A DNA stretch of 64,000 bases. It comes from Isoetes taiwanensis. Its lineage: Eukaryota; Streptophyta; Lycopodiopsida; Isoetales; Isoetaceae. This document shows, one piece after another, positions 25,279 through 39,990 of this stretch. Location of the stretch: the NCBI GenBank assembly GCA_021234155.1, contig JAJEKV010000001.1, positions 26,401,189 to 26,465,188 on the forward strand. The letters run 5' to 3'. The notes below the pieces were generated by a model, which searched no databases, was not told the DNA's origin, and worked only from the letters and a program-made list of their open reading frames with translations. Every line of letters begins with the position of its first letter. Position 1 is the stretch's first letter. The position numbers and the translations under genes are program-made.

Positions 25279-25435
25279 TCTGGGAAAGGACTCGCAGGAG
25301 ACACAAAACCGGCCGACTACCAGAGAACTTCCTCAACTATAAGCCAATGGCGTAAAACCTGTAAGCAACACAAAGAACTCAAAAAAACACCCGTGAATGG
25401 TTAGAGAAAATCCAACATGTAGCAGAAAAAGAGAG

Positions 25436-25860
25436 CATCACCCAATAGGGTGGAGAACAGCATCACCCAACGGGTGGAAAACAATTACATAGAAAGAAAT
25501 ATGCGTCACCCTCGAGGTGGAAATAAACAGCATCACCCGCAGGTGGAGATAGCATCACCCAACGGGTGGAAAACAATTATGCATCACCCAACGGGTGGAA
25601 AACAATTACCTAAAAAGAAATATGCGTCACCCTCGAGGTGGAAATAAACAGCATCACCCGCAGGTGGAGATAGCATCACCCTTATGGTGGAAAAAGCGTC
25701 ACCCAACGGGTGGATAACAATCATGTAAAAAGAAATATGCATTGCAAAATAATGCTAGACAATGTTATTTACAACATCATTAAACATGATAAATAGAAAT
25801 GAGCATCACCATCACGGTGGAAATAAACAGCACCACCCAACAAAAAACGGTCCATAAAAA
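25436..25860 (+). repeat. Minisatellite of short hairpins (cacc...ggtg), ~12 units
   Basis: Units of the type gcatcacc-x-ggtggaaa recur irregularly. Examples are atcacccaacgggtggaa, gtcaccctcgaggtggaa, atcacccgcaggtggaga, atcacccttatggtggaa and atcaccatcacggtggaa. In each, cacc can pair with ggtg while the middle 4-6 bases vary. Spacers contain acaattacatagaaagaaat-like words, and higher-order repeats of about 120 bp are visible. It lies inside Helitron-like copy B. Confidence 0.85.
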
Positions 25861-25899
25861 AACGCGACATCTAGAGAAAGATAAGCATCAATGTAGAAC

Positions 25900-29423
<3,524 letters not shown>

Positions 29424-29424
29424 T

Positions 29425-31430
29425 AGGTATAGCCAGAAGCAAGGCATGATGCGCACAAAGGCATGTCGTTGAAGCTGGGAGGTCAAGTGGGTTAAGATTG
29501 TCGAAAATGGGAGGTCAAGCGGGTGAAGATCGGGGTGGAATGCAAGGAGGTTAGTTGGATGATAAAGTGAGGAAAATCGCAAATGAAACATAATGCAAAA
29601 TGACATATGATACATAGGGTATGCAATATGAAAGGAAAATAAAACAAAATGGCATATGGTTAGCGAAGCAATGCTGCAAAAAATGGGTTTGAATCAAGAT
29701 CTAAGGAGAAGGTAAGGTGATGACCAAGGATAGGGAAAGGAACACCGTCATGAGGATAAATCGACTTGAACAAGGGCAGATGCATACAGTCAAAAGGGCT
29801 AAGTGACATGGACTAACCCAGAGCCTCGGACCAAGTTCATCATTAGAATATCAAATGCAAAAAAGGTGGAAACACAAATCGGGAAGGAAAGACAAAACCT
29901 TGAAAGACAGAAAAGGTAGACCGAGGTGAAGGCGAGGAGGTGGTATGCTAACGCAGAAACAAGTGGAAACAGTTAAAAGTAAGATGAAAATGTTAAAAGT
30001 CAATGTCAGAAGAAACAAACTAGGAGGGATACCAAGTAAACGTAGCCCTCTAATGAAGAAAGGCACGAAATGGCCAAAGGAGTAGGCCGGCCGGATCAGG
30101 ACAAGAGATCGGAGATGGCAGAACCAGTTCGAGCTCTGCAAACAGACCAACGGTTTTGGGCTGATGTCTTACCTTCAAATAGAGTTGCAGACTCTCCTAT
30201 CCAGCTGCAAAAGAAGATTGACGCATGTCTGGAATCGCATCCAAGTATTTGCCATAGTCCCGCATAAGGCAGATTTCATTCAAATCACAGTAGCAAAGAA
30301 ACACAGAAGCAATAAAAGTTGATTTCTTCATTCATGCAGATCATTCCTATGTGAATCATCCTGGAGACAAACTGTGTCCGATCATAATCTCTGTTGTCAA
30401 GCTAATGTAAGGCGATAAACCACGGTGAAGAGGCATTTGCTAAGCATGCACAGGCAGAAAAGGAAGACAAAAAAAGGCTTCAAGCCATGCAAATTTAGCT
30501 ACATGTGATCCCAAACTAGAAGAGCCCAATGCAAACGGCCTGCCAACGCTGAAATTCAGAGAAATACTGCAGATTCATAAGAGAGAAGACCCAAACGTGA
30601 ATGCAGCCAAAAAAGCCCGAATCAAAGCTGGCTGATGCTCTAGCGTTCAAATCGAGGGAGCAGCGGCAAAAAATCAATAGAAAAGAAGAACAAGAAGATG
30701 CCCGGCTTAACAGTGCCATTGTACCTCCTTGCTTGCTGGAAAAGCCAGACCGTCCACAACAACTTGCATGTTAGATTAGAAACTGGTACAAAGTGGCAAC
30801 AGTAAAAAGAGCCCAGAGAATTTTTGTATGATTTACACAGGCTGGATAACAACGATCTGATCCTGCTTTCATATCTGGATTCACCATGCACAGCCCGAAT
30901 GCATCAAAACAGAAGGATAACATACTTCAAAAAGCAATAGCAGATTGTGGAAAATTTACAATAGAAACTAAGAATGTTGAAACCATAAACTGCAAAACAC
31001 AACGAAAGATTGTTGAAAAACTGATGTAATCCACACAGGCCAGTAAAAAAATTTTGCATCCCATTTTTGGGGATTCACCAATGCGAACTCAAAGCATTAA
31101 ATGGAAAGGAAACTAACGAATCTTAATGATTTGATCACTCCCTTTTCTGTGTAGATGCATGAATATGCACAGCTTGAAGGTATCAAATTGAACAAAATAA
31201 CAAATCCCAAACAAGGAAAGAGACCACCATGCATGCCTTACCATCCCACCATAGGGACGAGAAGGAGGTAGCAACTGATGAAATATAACATGGTGATGTC
31301 AAGAGGAGGCTGTCGAAGGGGAAGACGAAGAAGAGTCATTGAAAAGAAAAGAAGGAGAAACAAAGGGGAATGAGAAGATTCATGGAAAAGAAGTGAGGAA
31401 ACAAAGAGTGGGTGTAATGGAGGGAACCAG
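29425..31430. other. Right interior of Helitron-like copy B, no recognised gene
   Basis: Composition becomes less purine-biased after about 30060. Frames such as 30070-30267 (+) and 30640-30891 (-) look protein-like in part but show no domain I know. A captured host-gene fragment is possible in this class of element, but I cannot identify one here. Confidence 0.35.
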
Positions 31431-31558
31431 GAAGCAACGAGAATAGAAGAAGAGCTGCTGTGAGAAGACGCCAATAACCGGTCCGAAAGAGGAAATAGCC
31501 TTATGTAGTAGCTCGTCCCTTCCCAGAATGGCGATCCGATGGCGCGGATCGATGCTAT

Positions 31559-31935
31559 TAACTTCTATTCCTTTATCAAATGATGTAGAATTGTCTTTTG
31601 CTTTCTTGAATGTTTCCCCTCCGCCTTCTTCATTCATGGTTAAGGATGTTGAATTTCAACTGCAGGGATATAACTATAAATGTTCTTTTATGGTTTCTAA
31701 TCTTAGAGGTATGGATGTTATAGGAATGCCGTGGCATAAGGCTATTCGATCCTCTTATAGATTGGAAAGGGGGGATCATTATGTTATCTTTAGAAGAGGG
31801 GTAAAAAAGACCTTCAAGTTTATGAAGGATGATATTGTTTTCCTGCTTCCAACAATTTCTGTTGTACAGTTTAAGCATTTGGCAATGAAAACTCATTATG
31901 TGTATTTGGTAGTTTTGTGTCCTAACTAGTGCATC
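31559..31935 (+). pseudogene. Ty3/gypsy protease, second half
   Basis: In phase with the piece ending at 24726. It reads LTSIPLSNDVELSFAFLNVS, later QGYNYKCSFMVSNLRGMDVI and GMPWHKAIRSSYRLERGDHY. The last parts match the IxGMDWLxxxxA...W motif found after the gypsy protease. It ends at a stop near 31928, after which fragments of the protease-RT linker follow in other frames. Confidence 0.8.
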
Positions 31936-33890
31936 CCCATTGAATGAGCGTCAAACAGTCTTTTTGCAATATTATCATGATGTCTTTTCGAATGAAATTC
32001 CACAAAATTTTCCTCCCCAATGCCTAGAGGACCACATGATTGATCTTCTTTCTAGGTAAGAACCTCCTAATCAAGCTCCTTATCGGAGAATGCATGGCCA
32101 ACAAGATGGGATTAGGTACCCAACTTGATGAGTTACTTCAAGCTGGATTGATCCGCCATAGTTCTTCACCTTTTGGTGCTCCTGTCTTGTTGATTAACAA
32201 AAAGGATAATTCCTGGCGCATATGTATAGATTATCGCGCGTTGAATAAGATAATTTATAAAAAGCAGGTTCTCTATACCAAGGGCGGATGATTTATTTGA
32301 TCAACTCCAAGGTGCCACAGTTTTTAGCCGTCTTGATCTTAGGTCAGGATATTGGCAACTTAAGGTTGGGTCTGAAGATGTTCATAAGATTGCGTTTCAG
32401 ACAACTTTTGGATATTATGAGTTTTTGGTCATGCCATTTGGACTTACAAATATGCCAGCCTCTTTTGCGAGGCTAATGAGGCGAATATTTGAAGATGTGC
32501 ATGGTGCTTATGCTGTCACTTTCTTTGATGACATATTAGTTTTTAGTAAGTCTGGGAAGACCATTACTTGCATTTGCGAGAGGTTTTTAGGTTGAGGAGT
32601 CCATTACTCTTAATTCTAAGAAAAGTACCTTTTTCCAATGAGAAATTGAATATTTAGGTCATATTGCCTGTGCTGAGGGTCTTAAAGTGGATCCCAATAA
32701 GGTACAAGCAATTATAGATTGGCCAGCACCTACTTCGGTTGTTGCATTGCGTTCCCTTTTGGGCTTATGCAGCTATTATAGGAAGTTTGTGCAGAATTTT
32801 GCTTAGTTAGCTTCAAATTTAAATTTCTTGCTATGAAAAGATGTTGCTTTCCAATGGAATTATAATCATTAGTTCGCTTTCCAAGTTTGAGAGGATGCCA
32901 TAGTTAATTCTCATGTTTTGCATTTGCCAAAGTTTGATCTACCTTACTTGTTATGTGTTGATACAAGTGGTATGGCTTTGGGGACATGTTTTGATGCAGG
33001 ATGGTCATCCTATTGCTTATCAAAATTGGAAGTTTTTTGATATAGAAGTTAGATATTTATGATAAAGATAAAGAATTTTTGGCTATGATTCATGCTTTGA
33101 AAGTGTGGCGACACTATCTTTTAGGATCAATGATTCATATTTTGATTGATCACCAAAGCATTAGGCACATTGTCTCGCAGAAAACATTATTGCGAAGGCC
33201 ATTGAAATGGGTTGGTTTTATGCAGCAGTATGATTTCTCCGTGGACTATCGTCCCGGTAAAGAGAATGTTGTGGCAGATGCTTTAAGTTGAGGTTATGCA
33301 GTTTGTTCTTTTTCTATAGCACAATCCAACCATTTGGAGGAAATGAAGCCGTCGTATGCCACTGACCATAATTATAAGGATATTTGGTTATTGGCTCAAA
33401 GTGGAATGCATATAGATATAAGATCGTTAATGGGTTCTTATTATATAAAGGTCCAAAGCTATGCATTGTTCGTGACTTTAGACCACTTAATTCTTAGAGA
33501 GGTCTATGATGCACCTACTGCAGGTCATCGTGGCGTGGGGGCAGCTTGGCAAAGCTTGAACCATACTTTGTTTGGCTTGGATTGCAGAGAGATGTCTTGG
33601 TTTGTATTCGTCCTTTTGTCACTTGCCAATGAATAAAGAAAGCGAACAAGAAGCCTCATGGTGTTCCTTTTTTCTTACCTATTCCGGAAGCAAAGTGGGA
33701 GCAGATCACTATAGATTTTATTGTTGTTCTTCCCGCAAGTTTTTTCGCAAGAATCTTCAAATGTTGAAGCTCATGATTGAAGCATAAAGCCTTATGGCAT
33801 TTTGTCATATCTGTAAATATTGTACATGGCTTTTGCCTATGGATGTGAGGCTCTAAAATGGCGTGATTAATCAATTTCAATTCATTATGC
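31936..33890 (+). pseudogene. Ty3/gypsy RT, RNase H and integrase, degenerate
   Basis: [22 protein letters not shown] and [13 protein letters not shown] at about 32150-32250, then FFDDILVFSKS (active-site DD) near 32521, LGHIACAEGLKVDPNKV at about 32650 and a GLCSYYRKFVQNFA-type end at 32810. RNase H: MIHALKVWRHYLLGS, HILIDHQSIRHI, then VDYRPGKENVVADALS at 33085-33290. Integrase: an ILREVYDAPTAGHRG zinc-binding entry at 33490, then a KWEQITIDFIVVLP core start at 33690. Multiple stops and frame shifts show it is dead. The domain order protease-RT-RNase H-integrase is that of Ty3/gypsy, not Ty1/copia. Confidence 0.9.
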
Positions 33891-34779
33891 CTTTGACAAA
33901 GAGTTATAAGACAAATTTTTGTACATAGATCAAAGGGATTGGTTATCAAACTAGTTTTTGGATACAATAAAGTTTGGTTGGAAAATAAAATGGAGTCATG
34001 TCAAACTGGAATGGAACTTTGTGTAAATAACACGAATGCTTCTAAGACCAAACTCATGCGCCACCATCAAGCTGCAAATTTAAAATGGAAAGGATTAGGA
34101 AAAAAATGGAAGCAAAGACTATAATAATCAAAATAAACCAACCTGATGATCATAGTCCTTGCCTGATTCTAGTACTGTCTAGAAGGGCCAAAAGGTGGAT
34201 TCATTAGAGTATCTAAGAACGGCCAAGATGGAAGGATGACAACATACCACAAATAGTTTGGCACTAAACTAGTTCTGTATGTGTCACATGTCATTTGCGC
34301 TACATCTAATGGCCTGAAATGCGCACACTCTATTGGCTCCCCCTAAATGACATATAGGGACGGAGGATTCTAGGCTCGGTCGGGGCCCATAATTCCATGG
34401 ATTTTGGGCCTCGAATCCATAGAATCCGTGGGATTCCAACCATGGATTGTAGGCCCAGAATCCATTACAATTTTTTTAAGGGTGGACTTTTTTCGATGGC
34501 GGTGGGCTCAGTGCGCATGCGCATGCATGCTATATTTACAAGGAATCCAGAATCCTTTGAATTCTAGGCCCGAAAAATCCACTTGTCTGCAAAGTCCTTT
34601 ACGGGAGCCTTTCGAAGCACCGCCCAAATTGAAAGTTGGAAAACAATCATCCAGAAATCCTTTTAGTTGATGTGTAATGGTAAAAGGACTTTTCGTGAAT
34701 TACTATGAAATTACACTACTTTTAGATCATATAAAAGTATGCCACTATAACATATCATAATTTCTACAAAAGCCCCTTT

Positions 34780-35665
34780 TATGTGCTAGGTAACCGGCCG
34801 GAAACCCCGAAATCCGGCCGGCTACCAAGCGTAAACCGTCACTTGGTGGAAATTCCGGCCTTGTTTTCCGGCATATATTTGCAAGCAAAGAGAGATTCTT
34901 GCAAGCCCAGAAAGAGAGATTTCTTGTTTCATGCCTTGTTGAAAGAGAGATTTGAAAGAGATATATTTGAAAGAGAGATTTCTTGTTTCATGCCCTGTTG
35001 CCCAGAAACTAGCAACTTGCAAATGCCTTATCGGCTGCATTACCCTAGAAACAGACGAATCTGCCCCAGAAGCACACTGATCTGGTTCTTGATCCGCCAC
35101 TGTTTTTATCTGATGTTTCTTGAGCCACTGTTTCTTGAGCGCACAGATAAATCCCTGCAGAAATAGCCAGTTATTTTACATCTGTGTTTTTCTATGAAGT
35201 ACCCAGGCTTGCCTCAAAGAAAAATCGATGAGACTTACCTTTGTCCTCCCGTAACCATTTCCTTGGCGCAATTCTTGCAAAACATTCTCAAGGCTCCGCT
35301 TCTTCAAGGCTCCATCCCTGCATCTTCAAGGCGCTGCTGCTTCTTCTTCACGGCCGCTGCTTCAAGGCGCCGCTGCTTCTTCTTCAAGGCGCTGCTGCTT
35401 CTTCTTCACGGCCGCTGCTTCAAGGCGCCGCTGCTTCTTCATCAAGGCGCCGCTGCTTCTTCAGGGCGACAAAGAAAGGCGACGGAAGCGATGAAGCTCT
35501 GCGAAACTCTGTTCTGTTCAGGGCTGAAACTCTGTTCTGGCGGCGATGTAAGCGGCGCCACCAAGATCCCCTTAAACCAAAAATTACCCATAATAAACAT
35601 TTGGGGAATATTCGAGGAATTTCCACCAAGTGACGGTTTACGATTTATAAAAGCCTTTTGCCGCT
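34780..35665. mobile_element. Foldback element with ~27-bp subterminal inverted repeats
   Basis: cgtaaaccgtcacttggtgg followed by aaattcc (about 34830-34856) is exactly reversed at about 35615-35641 (ggaatttccaccaagtgacg, then gtttacg). Weaker similarity (aaaagcc / ggctttt) extends outward. The interior holds a GCTGCTTCTTCTTCA-type minisatellite (about 35320-35465). Open frames across it are Leu/Phe/Arg-rich by-products. It ends 300 bp before the GILT gene, so it may supply promoter-proximal sequence. Confidence 0.6.
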
Positions 35666-35966
35666 AAAACACGTCAGTAGGCGCGGTGCAAGGCTCAATA
35701 GTGGAATGACTCTGGGGCTCACTCACGAGCTCACCTTGCACCTCACCCTCCCGAATGGATGATAAAAGCCCATTCAATTCAATTCAATTCAATTCTCACA
35801 AACATTAAACCTACCTCCACTCCAAATCCATCACATTTTACTGGACACGTGGTGCCACCAAAATGTTGTTGACTGCATAAATATACTGATTAGCTCTTGA
35901 ACGTATGGTCGTTCTACAGTTTGTTTACTGGAGAGATTGCATGGATTAACTGGACCGTAAGTGACC

Positions 35967-37914
35967 ATGAAGCTGGTATTGACGCTGTTGCTGGCTCTCC
36001 CCTTGCTTGCCGATTTAGGTTCTTGAGATTTTGTGTTAAGACCTTTGAATTCAGAACTGGGTTTCATACAATCTGACCTGCATCTTTTTTGCAGGGCAAG
36101 TGGTACAAGGGCAAATTTATGTTCCTGAATCAACAGGAAATGTTCAAGTCACTATGTATTCAGAGTCATTATGCCCATATTGTTCAAGATTTATCGTTAA
36201 CCGCCTTCATGGCTTTTTTGCAAACGGGCTTATTGAAATTGTGGATTTGCGTATAGTACCCTATGGTAATGCCCATGTTGGTCCAAACGGAACAATCATT
36301 TGTCAGGTTAACATCTCTGCATTCAATCATGTTTTTTGGATATGATTTTAAGTTCAAAGGCGTTGAACTGAATTCAATATTTGACGGAATATATAGGTTT
36401 TAGCCTATTCATCATTTACTGACGTCATTAAATGCTGCAGCATGGTCCAGGTGAATGTAAACTAAATGTCATACAGTCTTGCGCTATCAAGTTGTGGCCG
36501 AATGTGGTATGCATCCAAATTTGTGAAATTTTAGATGCAGCTATTAGTTATTAGACCATCAAAAGGTATGAAAAGTACAGCCTATTTCCTCTGCCCCTCG
36601 ATATGATTTTGGTTGAAAAATATGTGCATGGGGATTATGCTTTAGATCCTGGATCAACCAGATAAAATCATCGCTAAATATAATAGTATGATAGAAAAAA
36701 ATTGCCAACAAATCAGTTGACAAATGTGTCCTTGGGACTCTACATGTATAGTACCTAAACTAGAGCAACAAGTGGAAGGTACATGGCACTAAATTGCAGT
36801 TTTCTATATTCACAAATTATGAGTTGCATTGATAAAGCTCAATATTACATGCTGCAGCGGCAATGGTTTCCGTTCATCTATTGCTTGGAGTCACTGCCAC
36901 AGTCTACTGCAGCTGCAACTTGGACGAACTGTATTGAACCATCTGGTCTTGGTCTCGATCCTATTAAGAAGTGCTATGAAGGGCCGCTAGGTGATAAGGT
37001 AACGTTTCTAGCATTTAACTATTATGGAAGTATTAAGTGGTTGTATCAAGATTGTAGTGCCTGGCATATATTAGTATGATTCCATGTACTGTCCATGTTA
37101 TTGATTCTGTCTATATACAAATATAAATGAAATAAAAGCTCATTCTAGTGTACTGTTAAGAAGTGAAAGGATCTTCTGAAAATAATAAGTTCCTGCCAAC
37201 AGCTTTGGTTGACATGCGAATGACTGATTGCTCTATTTTTATGGGATTCCGGATTTAATTAGAGGAGTATTTTGCACGTAGCCATAATTAGTTGTCAGTG
37301 TTCTTCAGATTGTGAGAGAATTCAAATCAGAGACAGAGTCGTTACAGCCACCTCACAAATATGTTCCTTGGGTGCTTGTCAATGGTCAACCACTTTATGA
37401 GGTTTGTATTGAATTTTTGTTTCCTGGTCAACCACTTTACGAGGTTTGTATTGAATTTTTGTTTCCTGTGGTTAACCTACAAAAAGGCTCGGACTAATGT
37501 TCCCCTAATTTGCATTTTCGTCTGGAATTTCTAGATTAACTTTGTCAATATATTTATGCTGTACATGTCACAAGCCTGTACTTATCATCAAATTTCGTTT
37601 GCAAAGCTTGTTGCTTGCAAATCTCACTCTATTGGCAAGCATTTACTTTTTCAGTTTTTGCAAAGTCCCATTTCCTTTACTGTCCTGCTCTTTTGATGTA
37701 CTATGAAGAGTTTTTATCTCAGCATTTTGTACTGTGAATGGTAGTGCATGATTCTGATATTCTTATTTCTTTTGCTGTTTAGCATTTTGGCTTACTTGTG
37801 TTTTAATGTTAACAGGATTATTATTCAGTAGAGAAATATGTTTGCAAGGCATACAAGGGTCCGAAGGCCCTACCTAATGTTTGCAAAGACAACACTAGTT
37901 TAACAAAGTTGTGA
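35967..37914 (+). CDS. GILT-family thiol reductase (gamma-interferon-inducible lysosomal thiol reductase-like)
   Basis: Six exons keep phase and total 663 nt (220 residues plus stop): 35967-36018, 36095-36306, 36441-36506, 36858-36998, 37309-37401 and 37816-37914. Residues 1-17 (MKLVLTLLLALPLLADL) form a signal peptide. The active-site pair is CPYC in YSESLCPYCSRF. The family signature CQH-G-x2-E-C-x2-N-x4-C is present as CQHGPGECKLNVIQSC, joined across the exon 2/3 border. Further paired cysteines follow (FIYCLE, TNCIEP, KKCYEG), then PWVLVNGQPLYE. GILT enzymes reduce disulfides in the secretory or lysosomal/vacuolar route; the plant role is less known. A 42-bp tandem duplication at 37384-37467 repeats the end of exon 5 with its splice donor. 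The start was chosen because it gives the signal peptide and correct phase. Confidence 0.93.
37384..37469 (+). repeat. 42-bp tandem duplication containing a 5' splice site
   Basis: ggtcaaccactttatgaggt and the following bases to tttcct occur twice, with period 42 and one clear mismatch (tat/tac). Each copy carries the exon end gag and the donor gtttgta. Use of the second donor would add 14 in-frame residues to the GILT protein (VCIEFLFPGQPLYE). Confidence 0.92.
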
Positions 37915-38214
37915 GACCATGGAGCATTCATGCAGTGCTGCAGTGTATAGGTGTTCATGCTGATCCCCTTTCTTCACTTTTCAGTGAGTGAGTGAGTGAG
38001 TGTGTTCATTGGGAGTCACCTAACGACTTCAAGAGAGCTTGTTCATTGAGAGTCATGTAAGGACTTCAAGTATGTATATTAATATATTTTCTCTCATATC
38101 TGATCAGGTAAGTTATCACGTGAGTTTGTACCTTTGCCTCGGAAGTGTTAATTTATTGCTTGAAAGGATGATGATGGTGGATCTACATTAAGAGCTAATA
38201 AGTCATGCATTCTT

Positions 38215-39075
38215 AGATTTGGTTTAAAGGGGAGTGGCCATTTTAAGCAGAATGACAATTCCACGTTCTAATGTGGGTTGTACTTGATTGATTTAGAAAT
38301 TCGAGCTTCTTGAATGTATTTGGATGAAAGGAGAGCGGCCATTTTAAGCGAATGATGTGTGATGTACTTGATTGATTTAGAAATTCTAGCTTCTTGAATG
38401 TGGGTCGTGCATGCTTCCACATTTTGGGGTCAGCATCGCATCATTCATTATATGATCTATGCGATTCCAAACTTGTGAGGTTAGAATCTAGTGTTTTTAA
38501 TTGGATTTGTGTTTGTCATAATGGGCTTAATGCTAAAAGATAACTTTGTCTCCCTCTAAAGTGGGCTGGAGGAGATTTTACGTTTGCAACTTTGTCTTCC
38601 GCTAAAGTGGGCTGGAAGAGATTGCATGTTTGCATGTTATGTAGAATGGCATGGGGGCAGCAAGAATGGCTGATCCCATGCCATTTCTACTACGTCAAGG
38701 TAAGGCAGACTGGATTCTACAGGTTTCGGAGGGCGATTTGCCATTCTTGACAAGAATGGTTCAAGAAGATGCAAGAACGGTGATCCACTTACCTTGACGT
38801 AATGTAAGAGGAAATGTGCACTTCTAAGTTTTTTCTAGGACTAAACAAGGGATTTAAATTTTCCTTTCTAGTTTAGGTTTAGTGTTTTGGCATTGCAAAC
38901 AATAATTAATGCTCAAGACTAAACTACCCAAAGCGTGCTATGGATTGGACACCATGTACATCGTCGTATGGCCTTTGCAGGTGTTTTAAAATGTTGGAGG
39001 TTCATTATGGATATAGAGCTCAACAACTTAAGATGTTGGAGGTTCATTATGGATATAGAGCTCAACAGCTTAAGA
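38215..39075. repeat. Cluster of three short tandem duplications downstream of GILT
   Basis: (1) About 38225-38410: a unit of 100 bp or more containing ggccattttaagc and cttgattgatttagaaattc is present twice. (2) About 38542-38630: ataactttgtctccctctaa...gggctggaggagatt is doubled with about 15% change. (3) About 38992-39073: a 42-bp unit, gatgttggaggttcattatg and on, is doubled with one change. Near 38691-38805, ctacgtcaaggtaag and cttaccttgacgtaa also form a MITE-like inverted pair. Confidence 0.8.
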
Positions 39076-39468
39076 ACCAATGTACCAATGTACCAATACA
39101 GTTTGCCCGATCAGTTTGCGTAGATTTATAACATAAGATTATCAGTGGTTTTTTAATGTATTCGTAGGGAAAAGAGTAGAACGCTGACGGTGGCAGTTGA
39201 GTTAGGGCAGAAAGCGTATTCTTGTGTTAGGGGATGGTTTGATTTTGGATAAGAGCGGGCATGGCTGGTGCACATGTAGTAGCTGGGTAGCGGTTGGCCA
39301 ATCGGGCCTGTTGCAGGTGGCGAGGTAAGGGCGATGGTGATCTGCTGCGCCTGGAGCTGGGTCGTTTGCTTGGAAGTGGTTGGGTTGTTTCGGCAGCGGC
39401 TTGTAGGCCAACGTTCTTGTTCTTGTTCAGGTGAGACAAGCTTGTTCTTGTTTTATTTCTTTGGTACT

Positions 39469-39990
39469 ATGTCATTGAGGAGAGCAGCTCGGAGGCCTAG
39501 GGGTGCAGCAGGTGAGTCTGCTGTCCCTCCTGCTTGCCCACAGTTCAGTCCCTTAGGGCATGCTAGCTCAATGCATGCCGCTGGTAGGAGAAATTCCAGA
39601 CGTTCTGGCACGGCCATGCCGAACAGCTGCAGCTCTGGCCAAACCCAGCAGGCCCCTACCATGCCCAATTCATCCTCGTCTTGGGGTGCAATTGATGTGT
39701 CTGTGACATTAGGATTGTCAGGGGAGGATGTTCCGCTGAGTTTCTATGAAGCTTTGTGTTGTTTCTGTGATAGAAATTGCATAGCAGGTGCAGTTGCATT
39801 GGAAAGAGGATCATCAGCAGATCACCTGCATGTTCAGAGCGTTCTTAGAGGACGCTTTAGCTCTCCCAAAGCCATGAACGAAGCAATTAAAAAGGATTTT
39901 AATTGGCCATCCAAGCCTGCAGGCGTGGTCCTGGTGTGCAAGGCATTAAAAAACACCAGGCTCCATTGCTTCGAGGGGATGGTCGGTTAA
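39469..39990 (+). pseudogene. Replitron-type HUH (Rep) transposase, N-terminal part
   Basis: From ATG 39469 the protein starts MSLRRAARRPRG, a basic and possibly nuclear-targeting segment; the open frame extends upstream to 39334, but that part looks non-coding. After a Ser/Gln-rich linker comes the Rep-like fold: strand 1 (IDVSVTLGL) as motif I, then AVALERGSSADHLHVQSVLR, where HLH is the HUH metal-binding motif in the usual E-x-G-x4-HLHxQ setting. LRGRFSSPKAMNEAIKKDF and KALKNTRLHCFEGMVG follow. The frame stops at 39990. HUH enzymes nick single-stranded DNA through a Tyr and drive rolling-circle-type copying. Geminivirus-like Reps share the fold, but the sequence after this point does not carry a superfamily 3 helicase. 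Confidence 0.65.

Noticed and set aside
25436-25860. CRISPR-like repeat/spacer pattern
   Set aside because: Units are irregular in length, the 'spacers' are themselves repeated, no cas genes exist, and this is plant nuclear DNA inside a transposon.
35194-35667. Open frames of 157 and 130 residues near 35.2-35.6 kb
   Set aside because: They read through a GCTGCTTCTTCTTCA minisatellite in two frames at once inside a foldback element, with no domain.
39334-39468. Upstream 45 residues of the 39334 open frame as part of the transposase
   Set aside because: They are hydrophobic and Cys-rich, and unlike the following basic N-terminus. The ATG at 39469 is the more sensible start.
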